DNA of 64,000 bases from JAVZOV01 sp049976445 (lineage in GTDB: Archaea; Thermoproteota; Thermoprotei; Gearchaeales; WAQG01): contig JBMFIF010000002.1 of assembly GCA_049976445.1 (NCBI GenBank), positions 7,530 through 71,529 on the forward strand. Reading direction: 5' to 3'. Below are positions 44,801-53,789 of this stretch, piece by piece. Each line of letters starts with the position of its first letter. The stretch's first letter is position 1. Under the pieces are notes generated by a model. The model ran no database searches and was not told where the DNA came from. It worked only from the letters and a program-made list of their open reading frames with translations. A program made the position numbers and the translations under genes.

Positions 44801-45384
44801 CTTCAATCAGTTATTTGGGGTCAGTACCGATAGTACTTTCAATTACTTTTGTAGATCCTGCAGGCTTCAGGCATAATATTACTCAGACAGCAATTCTTTT
44901 CATAGAAGGTCTTGCTGAAATAAAGTTCGTTGATGTAACCGTGGAGCCAAAACCTATCTATTTAGGTTCCACAATAACAATATCGGCAACATTAATCAAC
45001 TTAGGAACTTATAAGGCCGGAAACGTTGAGGCATGGTTAGAGGGTAATGACATAATTACACTTTCTAATTCATATACGTTTGTGGGTGATATAGATGTTG
45101 GTTCGCAAATACCGATAAGTTTATCAGCTAATATAAGCAACAAAGCTGTAAATAAAACAATCGTGTATATAGTAATTAAATTTAAGAATGTTTTTAATGA
45201 AATAACGACTGAACGGTATCCGATAGTTCTGAACATTACATATAAACCTCCACAGACGCAAACACAAGCGCAGAGTCTTATTTTACCAAATGTATACGAA
45301 CTTTTAATAATTGTAGCTACTGTTATATTCCTATCAGTAAGTGGATATATGATCTATCTCTTGTATAAGAAAACAAAGCATTAA
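41806..45384 (+). CDS. Large surface protein with about nine NEW3/COG1361-like repeats
   Basis: 1192 residues. A signal peptide (about 1-27) and a C-terminal membrane helix followed by a basic tail (LLYKKTKH) bracket the protein. About nine ~110-residue beta-sandwich repeats carry the recurring pattern YPGS-x2-V...LP-x-GF (VYPGSSNV, VPGTRNV, VYSGSRKV, LPGSQYV, VYPGSKNV, VYPGTQNA, and more divergent later copies). Asn-x-Ser/Thr sites are frequent, so glycosylation is likely. It lies between the ATPase and the permease and probably forms their extracytoplasmic adaptor, comparable to the MacA position in bacteria. Confidence 0.8.
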   Translation: MKNRFIAAFLMIFILLEIPLYLQSVFASGNFTLVSTLWGSQSNPQKVYPGSSNVRFIVLIRNDYSNLVSVVGYLSLPYGFSGTNGGNVLSAVGYISTNNTIRYNINKGEIFELDYFLNIAGFLAPGTYYGNLTLNFTNSTFSNGNFTMNVPMTVSSFPTFNFQIISVYWSTTGGTIVNAVPGTRNVELNVILKNIGTDNINSISAQLILNKPFNPNKVMSSAQQVNKGSTFTLTFTGISIDFASAPGNYMEQLMINSTFIGYGGATSTYTNMINLSLVIGNYSNAGIQIVSVQWNGGEKVYSGSRKVSLDVVIQNMGSYTISNMLSRIILPSGFTNAYGSNIINTTSTAVLNYGNSITLNFSPIYIGDSTKPGIYYVRLVIMSVVSIDNTNLIAKDNFTIPIYVNDLITPIDLVSVDWSYNGNPAPALPGSQYVILSITFVNRGEDTYSGFQPRLILPRGFTVFGTSADPGPITPGSIFTVRSYVNVSDTVLPGNYIANLTLRFSVNPSGINTVGSMNFSIPLYIMDPKGFDTKISIVNAYWGTGTPNPVYPGSKNVPLTVEIVNVGLYTAQAVQIGISAPETFTPIINSTSVTSTLPSGSFASAVLYFDISPHTTPGSYVFLVNVKYFISVYGATIYRYVKFVFVLYVSQPTSGPPYINVVNSGWLNNYPVYPGTQNATFSLTINNEAPFPIAGIHLKLVLPRGFTPGVNGVESYIGGPIQQWQTASASFSINVNASTLPGLYTASLKIDYILLSGGNNLKNSEEKEIVLRVNSLKGFEYITYNWVGYAPNPGNVGATLIVLVRNTEVPTMKGIVAEIQLPKGFNSTITGTRVFNVTPYIFTSINQVQNLLQRTPVSSLQFMVPQQATQANLGDFLAIPISVSINKNVTPGYYPIIIKLNFLDQWNVVRNVIVNGDFWLPGSSNIIQVVEGKSKLLVGNRTAEINIYLRNNGSSSVYNVYVAITNMEAPISISSTVKYIPIIGPNSEVPVSWVVSVSPSISYLGSVPIVLSITFVDPAGFRHNITQTAILFIEGLAEIKFVDVTVEPKPIYLGSTITISATLINLGTYKAGNVEAWLEGNDIITLSNSYTFVGDIDVGSQIPISLSANISNKAVNKTIVYIVIKFKNVFNEITTERYPIVLNITYKPPQTQTQAQSLILPNVYELLIIVATVIFLSVSGYMIYLLYKKTKH

Positions 45385-45394
45385 GTGATTATTT

Positions 45395-46612
45395 ATGATA
45401 AGGGTTAGTGATATTTTTAGATTCGCTTTCTCGATACTAACTGAAAAGAAATTAAGAGCTATTTTAACTATTATAGGAATAGCAATAGGCCCTGCTGCTA
45501 TGGTCACGATAATAGGTACAACCCAAGGATACTCGTTAACTATAGTAAATAGTCTCACTTCATTAGGCCAGAACATTATTGTAGCTTTTCCTGAGAAAGG
45601 TTATAGTTTTACTGATAATACAGTTAACACTCTTAAATCATTAAGCTATGTGAAAACAGCAATACCATTTTATACTTCACAAGGTATAATAAAAAGATCT
45701 GACGGATCACAACTTACTGTTTCAATTTATGCCACTAACCTAGATGAATTGTTTAAAGCCGTTTCTAGTTTAGAACTTGAAAGTGGTATTATTCCTAATC
45801 CTACATCATACACATCAGGCATATTAGGTCATGATATAGTATATAAGGATAATAATAAGTTGATCAATGTGGGCGATTCCGTAGGAATAAAGATTGTCAT
45901 TGCAAAAGGTAATAATTTAGAAGTAAAAAATATCAATGTAAGGATTTCTGGTATATTAAGTAAATACGGCAGTGCATTAGTCCTTAACCCTGATTCAACA
46001 CTATTTTTGCCTCTTCAAGCCGGTCGCTCATTACTATCGATGAACAACTACAGTGGAATATTGGTCGTTGCAGTAGATAGTTCGCATGTGGTGAATATAG
46101 TCGATGAAATCAAAAATAAATATCAAGATTTAGTAACCACATTTGCATTCCAACAGATTGCTAATATAATTAGTTCAGTCGTAGATACATTAAACTTTCT
46201 GCTTTTTGCTTTATCTTCATCAGCATTTAGTGTAGCAGTTACTGGAACAATGGCTACCATGTTCACATCTGTGATAGAAAGAAGCAAAGAGATAGGCGTG
46301 CTTAAAGCAATGGGATATTCGAATGCGCTTGTTCTATTGTTAATCACAACTGAGGCACTTTTAATGAGTTTATTAGGGGGCATAATGGGAGTAATAATTG
46401 GAGCTATTGGAGCTAACATCCTTTCTTCGGCAGGTTCGTTTGTAATTAGGGGAGTAAGCGAATCAATAACAATAAAAGCAGGGCCTTTAATAACTATTGA
46501 TCTAATATTAAGGTCTATAGGTATGGCTATAGTTGTTGGTATAATAGGGGGTTTCATACCAGCTTATAGAGCATCTAAGATACAACCAGCTATTGCACTT
46601 AGATACGAGTAA
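45395..46612 (+). CDS. MacB/FtsX-like ABC permease
   Basis: 405 residues. An N-terminal helix (FAFSILTEKKLRAILTIIGI) is followed by a ~200-residue extracytoplasmic MacB_PCD-like domain. Three C-terminal helices include the FtsX motif ERSKEIGVLKAMGYSN. It begins 10 nt after the surface protein. Together the three genes encode a putative exporter or envelope-remodelling complex; the substrate is unknown. Confidence 0.87.
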   Translation: MIRVSDIFRFAFSILTEKKLRAILTIIGIAIGPAAMVTIIGTTQGYSLTIVNSLTSLGQNIIVAFPEKGYSFTDNTVNTLKSLSYVKTAIPFYTSQGIIKRSDGSQLTVSIYATNLDELFKAVSSLELESGIIPNPTSYTSGILGHDIVYKDNNKLINVGDSVGIKIVIAKGNNLEVKNINVRISGILSKYGSALVLNPDSTLFLPLQAGRSLLSMNNYSGILVVAVDSSHVVNIVDEIKNKYQDLVTTFAFQQIANIISSVVDTLNFLLFALSSSAFSVAVTGTMATMFTSVIERSKEIGVLKAMGYSNALVLLLITTEALLMSLLGGIMGVIIGAIGANILSSAGSFVIRGVSESITIKAGPLITIDLILRSIGMAIVVGIIGGFIPAYRASKIQPAIALRYE

Positions 46613-46623
46613 TAGTTTAATTT

Positions 46624-47712
46624 TTAAGTATCTTTCTCCATGCTTTTTATTTTCTTTAATATGTAACGGTCTATTATTGCTGTTAGACCGTATTTACTGA
46701 ATGCTTCAAGTTCAGCTTTTAGGCCTATCTTCTTAAATGCTCTAAGTTGTTCTGCCCATATGCCATCGCTATATCTAGGGTCTCTTTCTAATGTTATTAA
46801 ACGTTGTACATCGATAGTGTTTAGTTTAAGTGCAGGTAAGTCGTATTTTTTAATATCTGTTGCCCATATGCCCACCCACTTGGCATTAGGTGTTGCTAGA
46901 AATGGTATATGAGCTGCTTGTGCTGATCCTGATGTGATGACCCTTGCGATGTGCATTCCCCATGGATCCGCATCGGTAAGAATGTATACCGGTAGTCCTA
47001 ATTCTTCATGTAATCTTCTTATGACAATTCTGGTAAATCTTGGTGCTTGGCCTCCGGTATCTATAAGGATTGCATTTAGTTTGTTGTAAAGCCCTTCTTC
47101 TATGAATCTTCTAAACATTGCTCCTTTTTCTACAGCTATAACCATTCTTGCGTTTGTTTCGATGAATTTTGCTGTTGCAATAGAAAGTCCTATGTTTTTG
47201 CCATCAGGATCTGACATTAAGTTTACCTTTAATCCTGCGTGGCTTTCAGGTGTTGTATATTCAATGGTCAAATCACCAAATATCGAGCTTTTCTCTTCAG
47301 GTAGAATGTTAAATGTTTCGCGTGGTACACCTAGTATGCTTTCTAGCTCAACAACTACATTATCTGATTCATCTTGTTCATCAAACTTGATTGCTTCGTC
47401 GTTGAATGAATGATAGTATAGATCTCTGAGACTGCACGATTTGCCCTTATCTACTAGATTTGTTTTTGCAAAAGCTGCAACCCACATTAATCTTGCGAAT
47501 GCCTTTGATTGTTTTATGTTTGAACTGCTCCTTATTGACATTTTTTCTCCTAATTTTACTACTCCTTTTTCTGGGTCATATATGATGTTTGAAACGCTTC
47601 TTACAGGCAGTTTTATTTTTGGATATAAACCAGATTCTAACTGTTTATATACTTCAAGACCAAGAAGTCTTAATCGTTCCGATATATTCATTCTATCGTT
47701 ATTCATACTCAT
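46624..47712 (-). CDS. top6A: DNA topoisomerase VI subunit A
   Basis: 362 residues. The winged-helix domain contains LRDLYYHSFND with the DNA-cleaving Tyr. The TOPRIM domain has ILIDTGGQAPRF and the metal motif TDADPWG. The Spo11-related subunit cuts DNA as part of an A2B2 enzyme that relaxes supercoils. It overlaps top6B by 4 nt and has GGAGGT upstream. Confidence 0.95.
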   Translation of the reverse strand: MSMNNDRMNISERLRLLGLEVYKQLESGLYPKIKLPVRSVSNIIYDPEKGVVKLGEKMSIRSSSNIKQSKAFARLMWVAAFAKTNLVDKGKSCSLRDLYYHSFNDEAIKFDEQDESDNVVVELESILGVPRETFNILPEEKSSIFGDLTIEYTTPESHAGLKVNLMSDPDGKNIGLSIATAKFIETNARMVIAVEKGAMFRRFIEEGLYNKLNAILIDTGGQAPRFTRIVIRRLHEELGLPVYILTDADPWGMHIARVITSGSAQAAHIPFLATPNAKWVGIWATDIKKYDLPALKLNTIDVQRLITLERDPRYSDGIWAEQLRAFKKIGLKAELEAFSKYGLTAIIDRYILKKIKSMEKDT

Positions 47713-49256
47713 TGTTTTGCTACCTCCTCTATTTGAGTTTCAGTAAGTACTGGTTCAGGTAATCCTGTAAGTTCAGAAGAATACTTGGCAATGAGCTTTA
47801 AATATTTACTTAAAACATTGAGTCGTGTACGATTTATCTCTTCAAAGCGTTTCTTATTTAGATATGCAGATAAGTGTCTTGCATTTTCTCTTAATCCAAG
47901 CTCTATTTCTCTTGCTACCTCAGGCTGTTCTGCGATGTACTCTTTTCCTACAGTCTTATAAGGTATTTTTGTGGAACAAATGTGGACAAAGAATGCGATG
48001 GGTTCATTGTAGATTTTAATCTTGTAATTGTTCCAGTCAATCCTTTTAATAACTTTCATTGAGACATCACTGTATACATCATAAAGGAGTGGAATTTTAT
48101 TAGCAAACCTGTAAAGATTTACCTCACCTTCGCCTGCAGGTTGTATTTTTCCTCCATAAGCAATTGCAGTTTCAACAATAAATGGATGACCTTCATAAGA
48201 TGATGGAGGTCTTTGAACAGCATGCACAAATTCTGCACCTGTAGATTCTTTAATGCCAATTTTTAATAGGTCTTCACCTATGGGTGAAAGACCAGATGCA
48301 TCAGGAGGTAAAAATTCGCTAAAGTTTTTCATTGCCGCAGAAAGCTTTACTATCATATCCTGGTTTAATTTTTCAACACGCAGATCTGGCTGAAAACCTA
48401 CATACTCTAGGAATTTTTCTGCTTTCTTAGGACCCACACGCTGAAAATTCTCTATTAAAAATTCTTTTAGAGTCATACCTTTAGATTTCGTTATCAACCT
48501 TTTTAATAACTCTACATCTACACCATGCGGATGTGGTAAGATTTCATGTGGTTTCTTTGGCATATTTTCTGTCTTTCTTTCAAACGTATACATCACACCA
48601 TCTGGATCAATAAACCTGATCGATGCGTAAGGTAGTATCATAGATGTTTGCCACAAATACTCTATTATACGATTTTTTGCTTTATAATAATCTCCTATAA
48701 AAGAAAAGCTTATCATTGTTCCATGCCAATCATCCGTGTTCTCAAGTATTTTTCTTTTAAGTTGTAAAGGTTTATTTCTGGTTATGTCTATCATTAATTC
48801 ATAGTAATAAATAAACCGAGATCCTAATGTTGCGGATGCGACTTCAACTGTAGTATTAGTGGTAATTTGCCCATAAAGTATAGCCATTTTGCCGCCTAGG
48901 CCAAATAATCCTCTGGCTTGTCTTAACCTGTATTTAGAACCATAAAAAACTTGCCCAAACGCTGAAGGAATATGCTCTTGAGGAACTCCACCACCATTAT
49001 CTATAACACGTATTTTAAGTAATTCTCCATTCTCCGTCATTTTGCTAGTAAGCACTCCGTTAGTGTCATCAACTTTTATCATGCGTATTTCAACATCAGG
49101 AGGTATTCCATTATTCTCACATGAATCTAAAGAATTCTCGACAAGTTCCCTGAGTATTGTATATGTAGCTCTGGCAGAATTGTCAAAGCCCGCTATTTCC
49201 TTGTTTCTATAGAAAAAATCAGCAGGAGAAATGGATTCATACTTTTCTTCTATCAA
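47709..49256 (-). CDS. top6B: DNA topoisomerase VI subunit B
   Basis: 515 residues from TTG 49256. GHKL ATPase motifs: ELVENSLDSC, VIDNGGGVPQEH and GLFGLGGKMA; then H2TH and transducer domains. GTG 49268 is in frame but lies within GGAGGTG, the Shine-Dalgarno; starting at TTG gives MIEEKYESISPADFF, matching the usual Top6B N-terminus. It binds ATP and clamps DNA for subunit A. Confidence 0.95.
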   Translation of the reverse strand: MIEEKYESISPADFFYRNKEIAGFDNSARATYTILRELVENSLDSCENNGIPPDVEIRMIKVDDTNGVLTSKMTENGELLKIRVIDNGGGVPQEHIPSAFGQVFYGSKYRLRQARGLFGLGGKMAILYGQITTNTTVEVASATLGSRFIYYYELMIDITRNKPLQLKRKILENTDDWHGTMISFSFIGDYYKAKNRIIEYLWQTSMILPYASIRFIDPDGVMYTFERKTENMPKKPHEILPHPHGVDVELLKRLITKSKGMTLKEFLIENFQRVGPKKAEKFLEYVGFQPDLRVEKLNQDMIVKLSAAMKNFSEFLPPDASGLSPIGEDLLKIGIKESTGAEFVHAVQRPPSSYEGHPFIVETAIAYGGKIQPAGEGEVNLYRFANKIPLLYDVYSDVSMKVIKRIDWNNYKIKIYNEPIAFFVHICSTKIPYKTVGKEYIAEQPEVAREIELGLRENARHLSAYLNKKRFEEINRTRLNVLSKYLKLIAKYSSELTGLPEPVLTETQIEEVAKQ

Positions 49257-49257
49257 A

Positions 49258-49821
49258 TCAAGCTTCACCTCCTAAACTTTTTAATGATCTTATTTTCTGA
49301 GCTGACTTAAAGCGTTCTAAGAATCTATAAACTGCAGTATGCGGCGAACCATCAATCAACATTTCTATAGCCCTTTTAGCTGCTTGAAGTTGCTCAAAAT
49401 TACCTATTATGACTACCTCATTATTGCTAATACTAATACTTGCACCAGTAAACTCGATTATTGTGGATTTAGTCTTACCACCAGCTCCGATAATTCTCCC
49501 CTTCACTCTAGTAATGTCATTAGACGATGATAAATAGTCCTTAAGATTTATTATTTCCATAAAAGTATCAGGGTCTCGTAACCTTAATGTATCGTTTGGA
49601 TCAAATCCGTATCCGTAGGCTTGGATCATTTCTCTTGCTCTTATTATATCGCTCTGTCTAGAATCTTTATCAACATCAATAGTAATTTCACCAGTCTCTC
49701 TCTTTACAGTAATTTTGGTTCCAGTAACTTTTTCTACCTCACGAATAAACCAAGAATCTTTACCTAGTATAGATTTAAGACGAGTCTCAGGAATACTAAT
49801 AACAATCCTTGAAGGATACAT
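49258..49821 (-). CDS. Dim2/Pno1-like KH-domain RNA-binding protein
   Basis: 187 residues from ATG 49821; the open frame extends further upstream but without KH character. Two KH domains: the first with LKSILGKDSWFIREVEK, the second with KGRIIGAGGKTKSTIIEF carrying the GxxG loop. Archaeal Dim2/Pno1 homologs bind the 3' end of 16S rRNA during 30S assembly. Its stop lies 1 nt before the top6B TTG, and this gene order is common in crenarchaea. Confidence 0.88.
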   Translation of the reverse strand: MYPSRIVISIPETRLKSILGKDSWFIREVEKVTGTKITVKRETGEITIDVDKDSRQSDIIRAREMIQAYGYGFDPNDTLRLRDPDTFMEIINLKDYLSSSNDITRVKGRIIGAGGKTKSTIIEFTGASISISNNEVVIIGNFEQLQAAKRAIEMLIDGSPHTAVYRFLERFKSAQKIRSLKSLGGEA

Positions 49822-49921
49822 ACTGCTCACTGCCAATCCAAAATAAATTATACTTAATCTTATTTTTATCTTGTTACCACAACTGTTTAAAGGTACAGTC
49901 AATGAATATAAATGAAATATT

Positions 49922-50491
49922 TTATCTTGAATCGCTTAATAATTCTTCTATTAAATGTTTTAATACGCTTAATTCTCCTTTTTCAACAAGCTTTAAAGCT
50001 TCGGATGTACTATTATTTACAATATCGTTCACATTGTAACCAGACGACAAATATCTTCTACCTTGCAATACCGTGGATACATGATCGGCCAGTTTTACTA
50101 ATTGTGCCTCAATACTCTTTCTTTCTAAATATTCTGCAAAAAATTTCTTTATAATATCCATTTCATCCTTAAACATATCAGAGAGAATCATCATTTCTAT
50201 GTTTTCCTTCATGCTCATTGGAAAGTACTTACCTAATGATTTAGGAATGTCTCCAGTGATTGCCTCAGCCCAATCATGAATTATACTCATAGAAAGCGCC
50301 TTTGATAAATCAACTTGAACACCAGAATATATAACTCTTTGAGAAAACATGAGTACAAGACTTGAAACCTCAAAAATGTGTTCTGCAACAGTTTCACATA
50401 ATTGCAATGGAACACCACGTTGAATCCATCCAATCCTAGGAATATTCTTCAAAACACCTATGAACTCAACAAAATCATGAAACTTTGACAT
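49922..50491 (-). CDS. HD-domain phosphohydrolase (YfbR/5'-nucleotidase-like)
   Basis: 189 residues. Metal ligands appear as ETVAEHIFEVSSLV (His), SIIHDWAEAITGDIP (His-Asp) and KLADHVSTV (Asp). The pattern fits HD-family 5'-deoxynucleotidases such as YfbR. Cytosolic nucleotide clean-up is the likely role. It lies about 100 nt upstream of the KH gene start on the same strand. Confidence 0.82.
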   Translation of the reverse strand: MSKFHDFVEFIGVLKNIPRIGWIQRGVPLQLCETVAEHIFEVSSLVLMFSQRVIYSGVQVDLSKALSMSIIHDWAEAITGDIPKSLGKYFPMSMKENIEMMILSDMFKDEMDIIKKFFAEYLERKSIEAQLVKLADHVSTVLQGRRYLSSGYNVNDIVNNSTSEALKLVEKGELSVLKHLIEELLSDSR

Positions 50492-50570
50492 ATGAATACC
50501 TATTTAATCTTCGCATAAATATTTTACCATCAAATATGCAAAGCTAATCTCGTTATACGCTATGGGCATG

Positions 50571-50620
50571 ATGGGGTTGTGAAGCATGAAGCTCCCCAAT
50601 TTTAGTTGGGAGTAGTTCAC
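50571..50620 (+). mobile_element. IS200/IS605-type right-end relic
   Basis: GGGGTTGTGAAGCATGAAGC, then TCCCCAATTTTAGTTGGGAGTAGTTCAC (split here for length) forms a hairpin (CTCCCCAA with TTGGGAG) and ends in the GTTCAC typical of TnpB-element right ends. It sits immediately upstream of the GH3 gene promoter. No other part of the element is present. Confidence 0.5.
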
Positions 50621-50668
50621 TTTAGAGTTAAGTTTATTTTTAATGGAGGTTTTAGTAAATAGATTAGA

Positions 50669-52306
50669 ATGATTGATGTAAGATATTTAATTAATCAAAT
50701 GAGCCTTGAAGAAAAAATTGGTAACCTGTTTATGTTTGGTTTTGACAGTACTGATGACAGTAGAGCTGTTACAGAAAGATTAAAAATTATTATCGACCAG
50801 TATCATGTTGGAGGAATAATTTATTTTTCTAGAAATTTAAAGAGTGCTAAACAAGCTGCTGAACTTTCTAAATCAATACAATCGTTATCAAGGCGTAACA
50901 ATTATGTGTTGCCCGTTATCATAGCAACGGATCAAGAAGGTGGTAATGTAGTCAGACTAAGAGATGGCACAATATTTCCTGGTAATATGAGTCTTGGTGC
51001 TATAGGTTCTAAAAAGATTACTTATGAGGTAGGTCGTATTATTGGTAAGGAATTGATCTCAGTAGGAATAAACATGAACTTGGCACCAGTTTTAGATGTG
51101 AACACAAATCCTGTAAATCCTGTGATAGGTATTAGATCGTTTGGTGGTGATCCTGAGATGGTCGCATCGTTAGGTGGAGCATACATTGAAGGTCTTCATT
51201 CTGAAGGTGTACTAGCCGTAGCAAAACATTTTCCAGGACATGGTGACTCATCGTTGGATTCTCATTTGGATCTTCCAATAATAAATAAAGATCTTGACGA
51301 ATTAATGAAGATTCATATAAAACCATTCATGGATGCAATTAGTATGTTTAATGTTGATGCAATAATGACTGCACATGTAGTATATCCAGCTCTCGACAAA
51401 GAAAATCCTGCAACGCTTTCTAGAAAAATATTAAGAGAATTTTTGCGCGAAAAATTAGGATTCAATGGGGTTATAATGACAGATGATATGGAGATGAGAG
51501 CAATAAGTGATAGATATGCACCTGGTGATGCTTCTATTAAGGCATTAAAGGCTGGTGCAGACCTCATACTTTTCTCTCATACATATTCTAAACAAATTGA
51601 GGCTTATAATACTGTTCTTAAGGCAGTAGAAAATGAGTATATTACAAATGATGAGTTAGATGAGAAGGTTAGAAGGATTCTTCAGCTTAAACTTCGCGTT
51701 ATAGATCATATGAGTAAAATAGATCCATCGATTGTCGGTAAGAAGGAACATCGTGACTTTGAATTAGAAGTCGCTAGAAAGGCTGTAACATTGTTAAAAA
51801 ATAATAATAGAGTATTACCAATTAAAGGTGAACGAGAGGTTATAATTGTTGAACCAAAAATAGGTATTTCATCACAAGTTGAAGAAAAATATCAACCATT
51901 ATATTTATCTGAAATACTTAAGAATTATCTTAAAATAAAGAGTGTAGTAGTTAATAAGGATTTAAACGATGATTATTACAGTAAGTTTTCCAAACTCTTA
52001 GAAAGTAATAGTGCTGCTGTATTTTTAATCGTAATTTCGTCTAAAGATGGTGTTGAATTCTTTAATAAAATAGTGCAGAATAATAACTATAATAATGATA
52101 CTGTAGTGGTTCTTTTTAAGAATCCTTTTCTCATAAATTATTTAAATACTAATCGCAGTGATTCAATAATAATAGGATACGCTTATACACAGTGTATGAT
52201 TATTGCAATTAGTGAGCTTATCATAGGAAAAATTAAGCCTAATGGTAAATTGCCAGTTAACTTAAATGAAGAGTATAAAATTGGTTATGGTATGAGAGAT
52301 TTTTAG
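50669..52306 (+). CDS. Glycoside hydrolase family 3, beta-N-acetylhexosaminidase-like
   Basis: 545 residues. The NagZ-type KHFPGHGDSSLDSHLD signature lies near 185, including the catalytic His/Asp loop, and the nucleophile is the Asp in GVIMTDDMEMRAI near 270. The C-terminal ~200 residues are a GH3 alpha/beta sandwich domain. No signal peptide is visible, so it is likely cytosolic. Archaea of this group lack murein, so the substrate is probably another N-acetylglucosaminide. It lies 8 nt before the serine-hydrolase gene, a pairing seen in bacterial murein recycling. Confidence 0.87.
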   Translation: MIDVRYLINQMSLEEKIGNLFMFGFDSTDDSRAVTERLKIIIDQYHVGGIIYFSRNLKSAKQAAELSKSIQSLSRRNNYVLPVIIATDQEGGNVVRLRDGTIFPGNMSLGAIGSKKITYEVGRIIGKELISVGINMNLAPVLDVNTNPVNPVIGIRSFGGDPEMVASLGGAYIEGLHSEGVLAVAKHFPGHGDSSLDSHLDLPIINKDLDELMKIHIKPFMDAISMFNVDAIMTAHVVYPALDKENPATLSRKILREFLREKLGFNGVIMTDDMEMRAISDRYAPGDASIKALKAGADLILFSHTYSKQIEAYNTVLKAVENEYITNDELDEKVRRILQLKLRVIDHMSKIDPSIVGKKEHRDFELEVARKAVTLLKNNNRVLPIKGEREVIIVEPKIGISSQVEEKYQPLYLSEILKNYLKIKSVVVNKDLNDDYYSKFSKLLESNSAAVFLIVISSKDGVEFFNKIVQNNNYNNDTVVVLFKNPFLINYLNTNRSDSIIIGYAYTQCMIIAISELIIGKIKPNGKLPVNLNEEYKIGYGMRDF

Positions 52307-52314
52307 GTGATCTA

Positions 52315-53427
52315 ATGGAGTTGTATTATGGAACACCTGAAGAAGCCGGATTAAATAAGGTACGATTAGATAAGATTCATGAGTTTATGAAAAAATACGT
52401 TAATGATGCCTTTCCAGGTGCTGTAATACTTATTGCGCGTAAAAGTGTAATTGCATTTCATGAAGCATATGGCAGCTCACAGATTATACCAGTAAAAAGA
52501 GAAATGACAAGGGAGACAATATTTGATCTAGCATCTCTTACTAAACCTCTAGCAACATCAATAATAACTATGAGACTAGTTGAAGATGGTCTTATAAATC
52601 TAAGACAAAAAATTTCAACAATATTTGATGAAATAGGGAAAGATGAAATAAAGCGCGAAATTACATTATGGCATTTGCTCACTCACACATCTGGGTTACC
52701 TGCATGGGAACCTTTTTACAAAGGCTTTAAAGACAAAAAAGAAATAATTAAAGCTGCACTTAGCGCATTTCCTTCAAGCAAACCCGGTGAGAAATATACA
52801 TATAGTGATCTAGGCTATATTATTTTAACTGGTATTGCAGAAGAAGTTTCTGGTAAAACATTTGACAAATTATTCGAAGAATATGTAGCATCACCATTAA
52901 GCCTTAAAGATACAATGTTTAATCCACCGGATTATTTAAAATCCCGCATAGCAGCTACAGAATTATGCGAATGGAGAGGAGAAGTTTTAGTTGGTTCTGT
53001 TCATGATGAGAATGCATATGCAATGGGTGGTGTAAGCGGTCATGCTGGACTTTTCTCAACAGCATTGGATATCGCTAAGATAGCACAAATGATGCTTAAC
53101 GGTGGAATCTATGGATCAAAAGAAATCTTATCTAGATCTTCCGTTCAGATTATGATAAAAAATCATGTTAAAAATTTAGGTGCTGGTTATGGTTTAGGGT
53201 GGATGATAAATAATGCCCCCAATGGAACATCAGCTGGAGATCTGTTTTCTAAAGAATCTTTTGGACATACTGGCTTTACAGGAACATCTCTTTGGGTTGA
53301 TCCGGAAAAGGAGTTAATAGCAGTTTTACTTACTAATAGAATACATCCCTCAAGACAAAATACAAAACTTATAGAACTAAGACCAAAAATACATAACCTG
53401 ATAGCATCAACTTTAACAAGATATTAA
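52315..53427 (+). CDS. Serine hydrolase of the beta-lactamase/penicillin-binding fold
   Basis: 370 residues. The catalytic SLTK is at 74-77, the second motif YSD at 163-165 (in place of Y-x-N), and the third is HTG in SFGHTGFTG. No signal peptide is visible. Members are esterases, D-amino peptidases or beta-lactamases; the activity here cannot be read from sequence. The tight coupling to the GH3 gene suggests a joint role in breaking down an amino-sugar conjugate. Confidence 0.85.
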   Translation: MELYYGTPEEAGLNKVRLDKIHEFMKKYVNDAFPGAVILIARKSVIAFHEAYGSSQIIPVKREMTRETIFDLASLTKPLATSIITMRLVEDGLINLRQKISTIFDEIGKDEIKREITLWHLLTHTSGLPAWEPFYKGFKDKKEIIKAALSAFPSSKPGEKYTYSDLGYIILTGIAEEVSGKTFDKLFEEYVASPLSLKDTMFNPPDYLKSRIAATELCEWRGEVLVGSVHDENAYAMGGVSGHAGLFSTALDIAKIAQMMLNGGIYGSKEILSRSSVQIMIKNHVKNLGAGYGLGWMINNAPNGTSAGDLFSKESFGHTGFTGTSLWVDPEKELIAVLLTNRIHPSRQNTKLIELRPKIHNLIASTLTRY

Positions 53428-53451
53428 TTTCTGAAATTCACATACTTTCTG

Positions 53452-53735
53452 TTGGTAGTTGAATCATTTTAGGATAAATTTTATACTGTTTTAAGAAATG
53501 ATGGGTATGAATTGGTTCATACTAATCTGGTTCCACTACCGTTCTAGAGGGAAAAGAAATCAAATGCATAAGAGGACCCTACAATCATATCAGGAGGAAG
53601 CTCCAGAAGAAGGGACTCCTAAAAAAGGATAGAGGAGGCATGAGCCCTCTTGAACTGGCAAATGAGGTTGGAGGATAAAGCCCCCAGCTGAACATCAGAA
53701 GCTCAGCCTTTTAGGAGTAGCTCATATAATCGACA
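53452..53735 (+). mobile_element. Internally deleted TnpB-type element relic
   Basis: Left part (53452-53540): an 89-bp repeat also present at 58103-58190, with a perfect hairpin GTATGAA-TTGG-TTCATAC at 53505-53522, typical of IS200/IS605 left ends. Middle (53549-53677): an open frame reading IRGPYNHIRRKLQKKGLLKK and GGMSPLELANEVGG then stop, resembling a TnpB with a large internal deletion. Right (53683-53735): GAAGCTCAGCC and TAGCTCA hairpin end. It accounts for the whole gap between the serine hydrolase and DUF488 genes. Confidence 0.65.
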
Positions 53736-53789
53736 TTATTGTGTATAATGAATCTCAGTACTTAAGCTCACCAATTTTTCTATAATTAT

